7,954 bases of DNA, from the NCBI GenBank assembly GCA_029933755.1, contig JAOZNO010000145.1, positions 1 to 7,954 of the forward strand, in the 5' to 3' direction. Below are positions 5,418 to 7,954 of the stretch, piece by piece. The DNA is from Bacteroidales bacterium (GTDB lineage: Bacteria > Bacteroidota > Bacteroidia > Bacteroidales > NBLH01). Numbering within the stretch: position 1 is the first letter of the stretch; each line of letters starts with the position of its first letter. Both the position numbers and the translations under genes were made by a program. A model generated the notes under the pieces. It worked only from the letters and a program-made list of their open reading frames with translations, ran no database searches and was not told where the DNA came from.

Positions 5418-7954
5418 CTAATTACTACTCAACAAATACAAATATGCATCTTCCAGATTTGCTTTTACTTTTTTAGCTTCTATTGATGGTGCTTCATTTG
5501 CTAAACATCGTACCCGAATATTTTCTCCATCGCGCATATGATGAATAATTGTTAGTTTTTCTTTCATTTCTTCAAATTCATCTGCGGGGATATTAAGCAT
5601 CCATACTTTATTCTCTGCTAATCCTGCCATTTCAATGGGTGCACCCAAATACCTTAATGCTCCTTGTTTCATAACCGCCACTTTACTACATGAGCTGGCC
5701 ACATCTTCAATAATATGTGTTGAAAATATTACAATTCGCTCTCTGCTCAGTTCTACCAACAGGTTTCTAAAACGGATACGCTCCCTTGGATCAAGACCGG
5801 CGGTTGGTTCATCAACCACCAAAATACGTGGTAAATGCATTAAAATTTGTGCAATACCAATCCGTTGTTTCATACCACCTGAAAAAGAACCAATTTTTTC
5901 ATTCCTGTTATCGTACATATGAACGGCATTCAGCACATATTCTACACGTTTTTGTCTTTCTTTATCGTCATACAGTTTTTTAAGAATACCCATATAATTC
6001 AGAAAATCCTGGGCAGTCATATTTTCATACATACCAAATTCCTGTGGTAAATAACCTATTAAGCCTTGCAGCTCCTCTCGTTTTTCCTGAACATCAATTC
6101 CGTTAATGGTTATTTTTCCATAACTAGGGTCAAGAATACCACAAATAATACGCATTAAAGTTGATTTCCCTGCGCCATTTGGCCCTAACAGACCAAACAT
6201 ACCTGTCTGAATATCAAGAGATACGCCTTTTACTGCTTTAAAAGGTGTTTTCTTTTTCCCGATAATAGGAATAAGCAGCACAAAACGGGAAAATACTTTG
6301 CGAATTCCCTTAAAACGTCCTGTTATCCGGTTAACGTTTACCTTATTTTTGTATAAATTATCGGATGTAAGTTTTATAAGTAAGGCTAAATACCAAAATA
6401 CGGCTGTAGGAATAAGCAAGCCGATTAATTCAAATTTCTGATAAAATAAGAATAACGAAAATGCCGGGAACAGCCAGTAAAATGAACTAACAAATAGGTT
6501 TATGAAACGAGATGACCATTTTCCTGCACTTTTACGTTCAGGACTAATCGCATATTTTTTTATGGGTTGCAATACTGAAAATACCAATACATGAAAAATA
6601 ATTGGCAGAATAAAGAACCACAAACCACTTTCTAAATGGAAATAAATGAAATATACCGCAAATCCAATGATTGGTAATTGCCATATTAATCTGCCAAAAT
6701 CTTTTAAGGAAGTCATTTCACTTTCTATGCCCAAACGTTTACGGATTTTAATACCGGATTTCCATTCGCGCATAAATTGGCTATCACGTTCGTAGATTTT
6801 TACCAGGTTCCGTATTTCAATAAATAAAGGTTCATCTTTATCAATCAGTTTTTCACTGGCTTTTCGTAAACTATTCTGCACAAAATAAATAACAGCCGGA
6901 ACAATAATAATCAACAAAATAAAATTAATTATTTGCCATATTCGGCTATCTACCTCAGTAAAAACGAAATAGGTTCCTGCAACCCAAATAAGGGCTTGTA
7001 AAGCTTTTACATACATTTTTTGTTCCCGCATCCAGTTCATAGATGATTGTAAACCCGAATTTAAGGTTGGAATAAAAACCAAAGTGAGTAATGTGCTCAA
7101 TGCCAGACCACCAATAACCGTAATTGCAAACGGAACCCCAATACTGGTTACATATTCGGCTTTGCCCATTGCCAAAGGAATTAGTGCAATAATAGTGGTA
7201 ATTGCCGTTATCAAAATCGGACGGATTCGTGCCAAACCAGCCATCATTAAGGCTCTGGATTCGGTATAGCCTCTTTTTTGCAAAACACGTGAATAATCAA
7301 TGAGAATAATTCCATTATTGACCACAATTCCCAGTAAAATAATAAAACCAGTTAGCACATTTGCGTTCAGTAATGAATTGCCTGTTAAGATTAAAGCAAC
7401 CAAAGAGCCAATTGCCGCCATAGGTATGGAAAACATCATGACCACCGGAACTGAAAACGATTCAAATACAGATGCTAAAATCATGTATATCAATACGAAA
7501 GCAGCCAGTATTAAAAAGCCAAATTCACCTAAATCATCCTCTTCATGTATCACTTCAAGGGCTAAGCCAGACGGGAGGTTTATATTTTCAACCAGATCAT
7601 CAACTTCTGCTCTTGCATTATCCAAAAGGTCTTTTTCATCATTAACCTCATCAATAAACTGATAAACCAATTTCAGTTGTTTTTCCTGATTTTTTCGTTT
7701 AATTGATGATAAACCTTCGGTAAAGTTTAACTTGCTAATTTGTTGTAATTCAAACTGTGAACCCTGACCACTACGAACATTTAATCTTCTTAAATCATCA
7801 GCATTCCGTTCCTTTTTATCATTCGCATTTATGGTTTTTATTTGAATATCGTACTCTTCCGTTCCCTGTTTAAATACCACGCCACTTGAAAATTCCTTTT
7901 GAAAAGAATTTAATTCGGAAAGTACTGAAGTGACAGGAATATCATAAAGAGACA
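5418..7954 (-). CDS. RND efflux pump C-terminal half fused to an ABC ATPase domain (5' incomplete)
   Basis: One uninterrupted frame enters from the right edge (first full codon at 7952); the GTG at 7880, used here for numbering, is internal because RND homology extends before it. Residues 1-118 are the end of an RND (HAE1-type) porter domain. TM8-12 follow at about 121-141, 145-165, 175-197, 220-240 and 250-271, with A-S-V-F-E-S-F and G-I-V-V-N-N-G-I-I-L-I-D-Y. By motif alignment AcrB K940 is replaced by N188, while T978 is kept as T225. Residues 275-546 add six further probable helices (292-310, 314-335, 398-416, 418-437, 459-481, 484-504). The C-terminus is a complete ABC ATPase: Walker A G566-P-N-G-A-G-K-S-T574, Q-loop Q613, signature F-S-G-G-M-K-Q-R (666-673), Walker B D690 with catalytic E691, D-loop D697, H-loop H722, and a tail (N-L-E-D-A-Y-L-Y-L-L) typical of ABC-2 exporter ATPases. 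An apparent first NBD strand with A-loop Y363 lies before four of the added helices. An even helix count keeps the NBD cytoplasmic. The role is probably export powered by proton flow, ATP or both; substrate unknown. A permease gene follows. Confidence 0.88.
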   Translation of the reverse strand, partial: SLYDIPVTSVLSELNSFQKEFSSGVVFKQGTEEYDIQIKTINANDKKERNADDLRRLNVRSGQGSQFELQQISKLNFTEGLSSIKRKNQEKQLKLVYQFIDEVNDEKDLLDNARAEVDDLVENINLPSGLALEVIHEEDDLGEFGFLILAAFVLIYMILASVFESFSVPVVMMFSIPMAAIGSLVALILTGNSLLNANVLTGFIILLGIVVNNGIILIDYSRVLQKRGYTESRALMMAGLARIRPILITAITTIIALIPLAMGKAEYVTSIGVPFAITVIGGLALSTLLTLVFIPTLNSGLQSSMNWMREQKMYVKALQALIWVAGTYFVFTEVDSRIWQIINFILLIIIVPAVIYFVQNSLRKASEKLIDKDEPLFIEIRNLVKIYERDSQFMREWKSGIKIRKRLGIESEMTSLKDFGRLIWQLPIIGFAVYFIYFHLESGLWFFILPIIFHVLVFSVLQPIKKYAISPERKSAGKWSSRFINLFVSSFYWLFPAFSLFLFYQKFELIGLLIPTAVFWYLALLIKLTSDNLYKNKVNVNRITGRFKGIRKVFSRFVLLIPIIGKKKTPFKAVKGVSLDIQTGMFGLLGPNGAGKSTLMRIICGILDPSYGKITINGIDVQEKREELQGLIGYLPQEFGMYENMTAQDFLNYMGILKKLYDDKERQKRVEYVLNAVHMYDNRNEKIGSFSGGMKQRIGIAQILMHLPRILVVDEPTAGLDPRERIRFRNLLVELSRERIVIFSTHIIEDVASSCSKVAVMKQGALRYLGAPIEMAGLAENKVWMLNIPADEFEEMKEKLTIIHHMRDGENIRVRCLANEAPSIEAKKVKANLEDAYLYLLSSN

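Noticed and set aside
7300..7662. A 120-residue open frame on the + strand
   Set aside because: It lies entirely antisense to well-conserved RND TM8-10 coding, and its composition is that of a mirror frame of hydrophobic sequence. No family is recognisable.

Overview
The window looks like a piece of a low-GC Bacteroidota chromosome, probably a Bacteroidia/Marinilabiliales-type organism. This rests on the AT-rich coding, a TAnnTTTG-type promoter box, few Shine-Dalgarno sites, and protein families typical of that phylum. It is an inference from style, not a species identification.

Left part (1-2335, + strand): the C-terminal three quarters of a large presequence-protease-like M16C zinc metallopeptidase. 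The catalytic N-terminal domain lies off the left edge. The reading frame meets an in-frame TAA at the first codon of the window, and restoring one A in the adjacent A-run rebuilds the family sequence, so the gene is frameshifted (or the assembly has an indel). The gene is closed by a strong intrinsic terminator.

Middle (2352-4505, + strand): a single, complete gene encoding an archaeo-eukaryotic-type primase (AEP) domain of the TOTE conflict-system type fused to a superfamily 2 DECH-box helicase. Both active sites look intact. It stands alone, with a terminator before it, a possible promoter box almost touching its start codon, and a convergent gene after it.

Right part (4538-7954, - strand): a putative transport locus of two genes. 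The first in transcription order is the most unusual object here: one continuous reading frame joining the C-terminal half of an RND efflux pump, about six extra membrane segments, and a complete ABC ATPase domain. The first strand and A-loop tyrosine of the ATPase appear to be separated from its Walker A by a roughly 180-residue membrane insertion. The N-terminal part of the pump lies beyond the right edge. After a 172-bp gap holding an 86-nt imperfect palindrome built on CTTTG/CTCTG units, an ABC-2-type six-helix permease follows on the same strand. No promoter box is visible in the gap, so the two genes are probably co-transcribed and the permease may be the membrane partner of the fused ATPase.

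No tRNA, rRNA, CRISPR array, insertion sequence or riboswitch was seen. No stretch above 300 bases lacks a gene.
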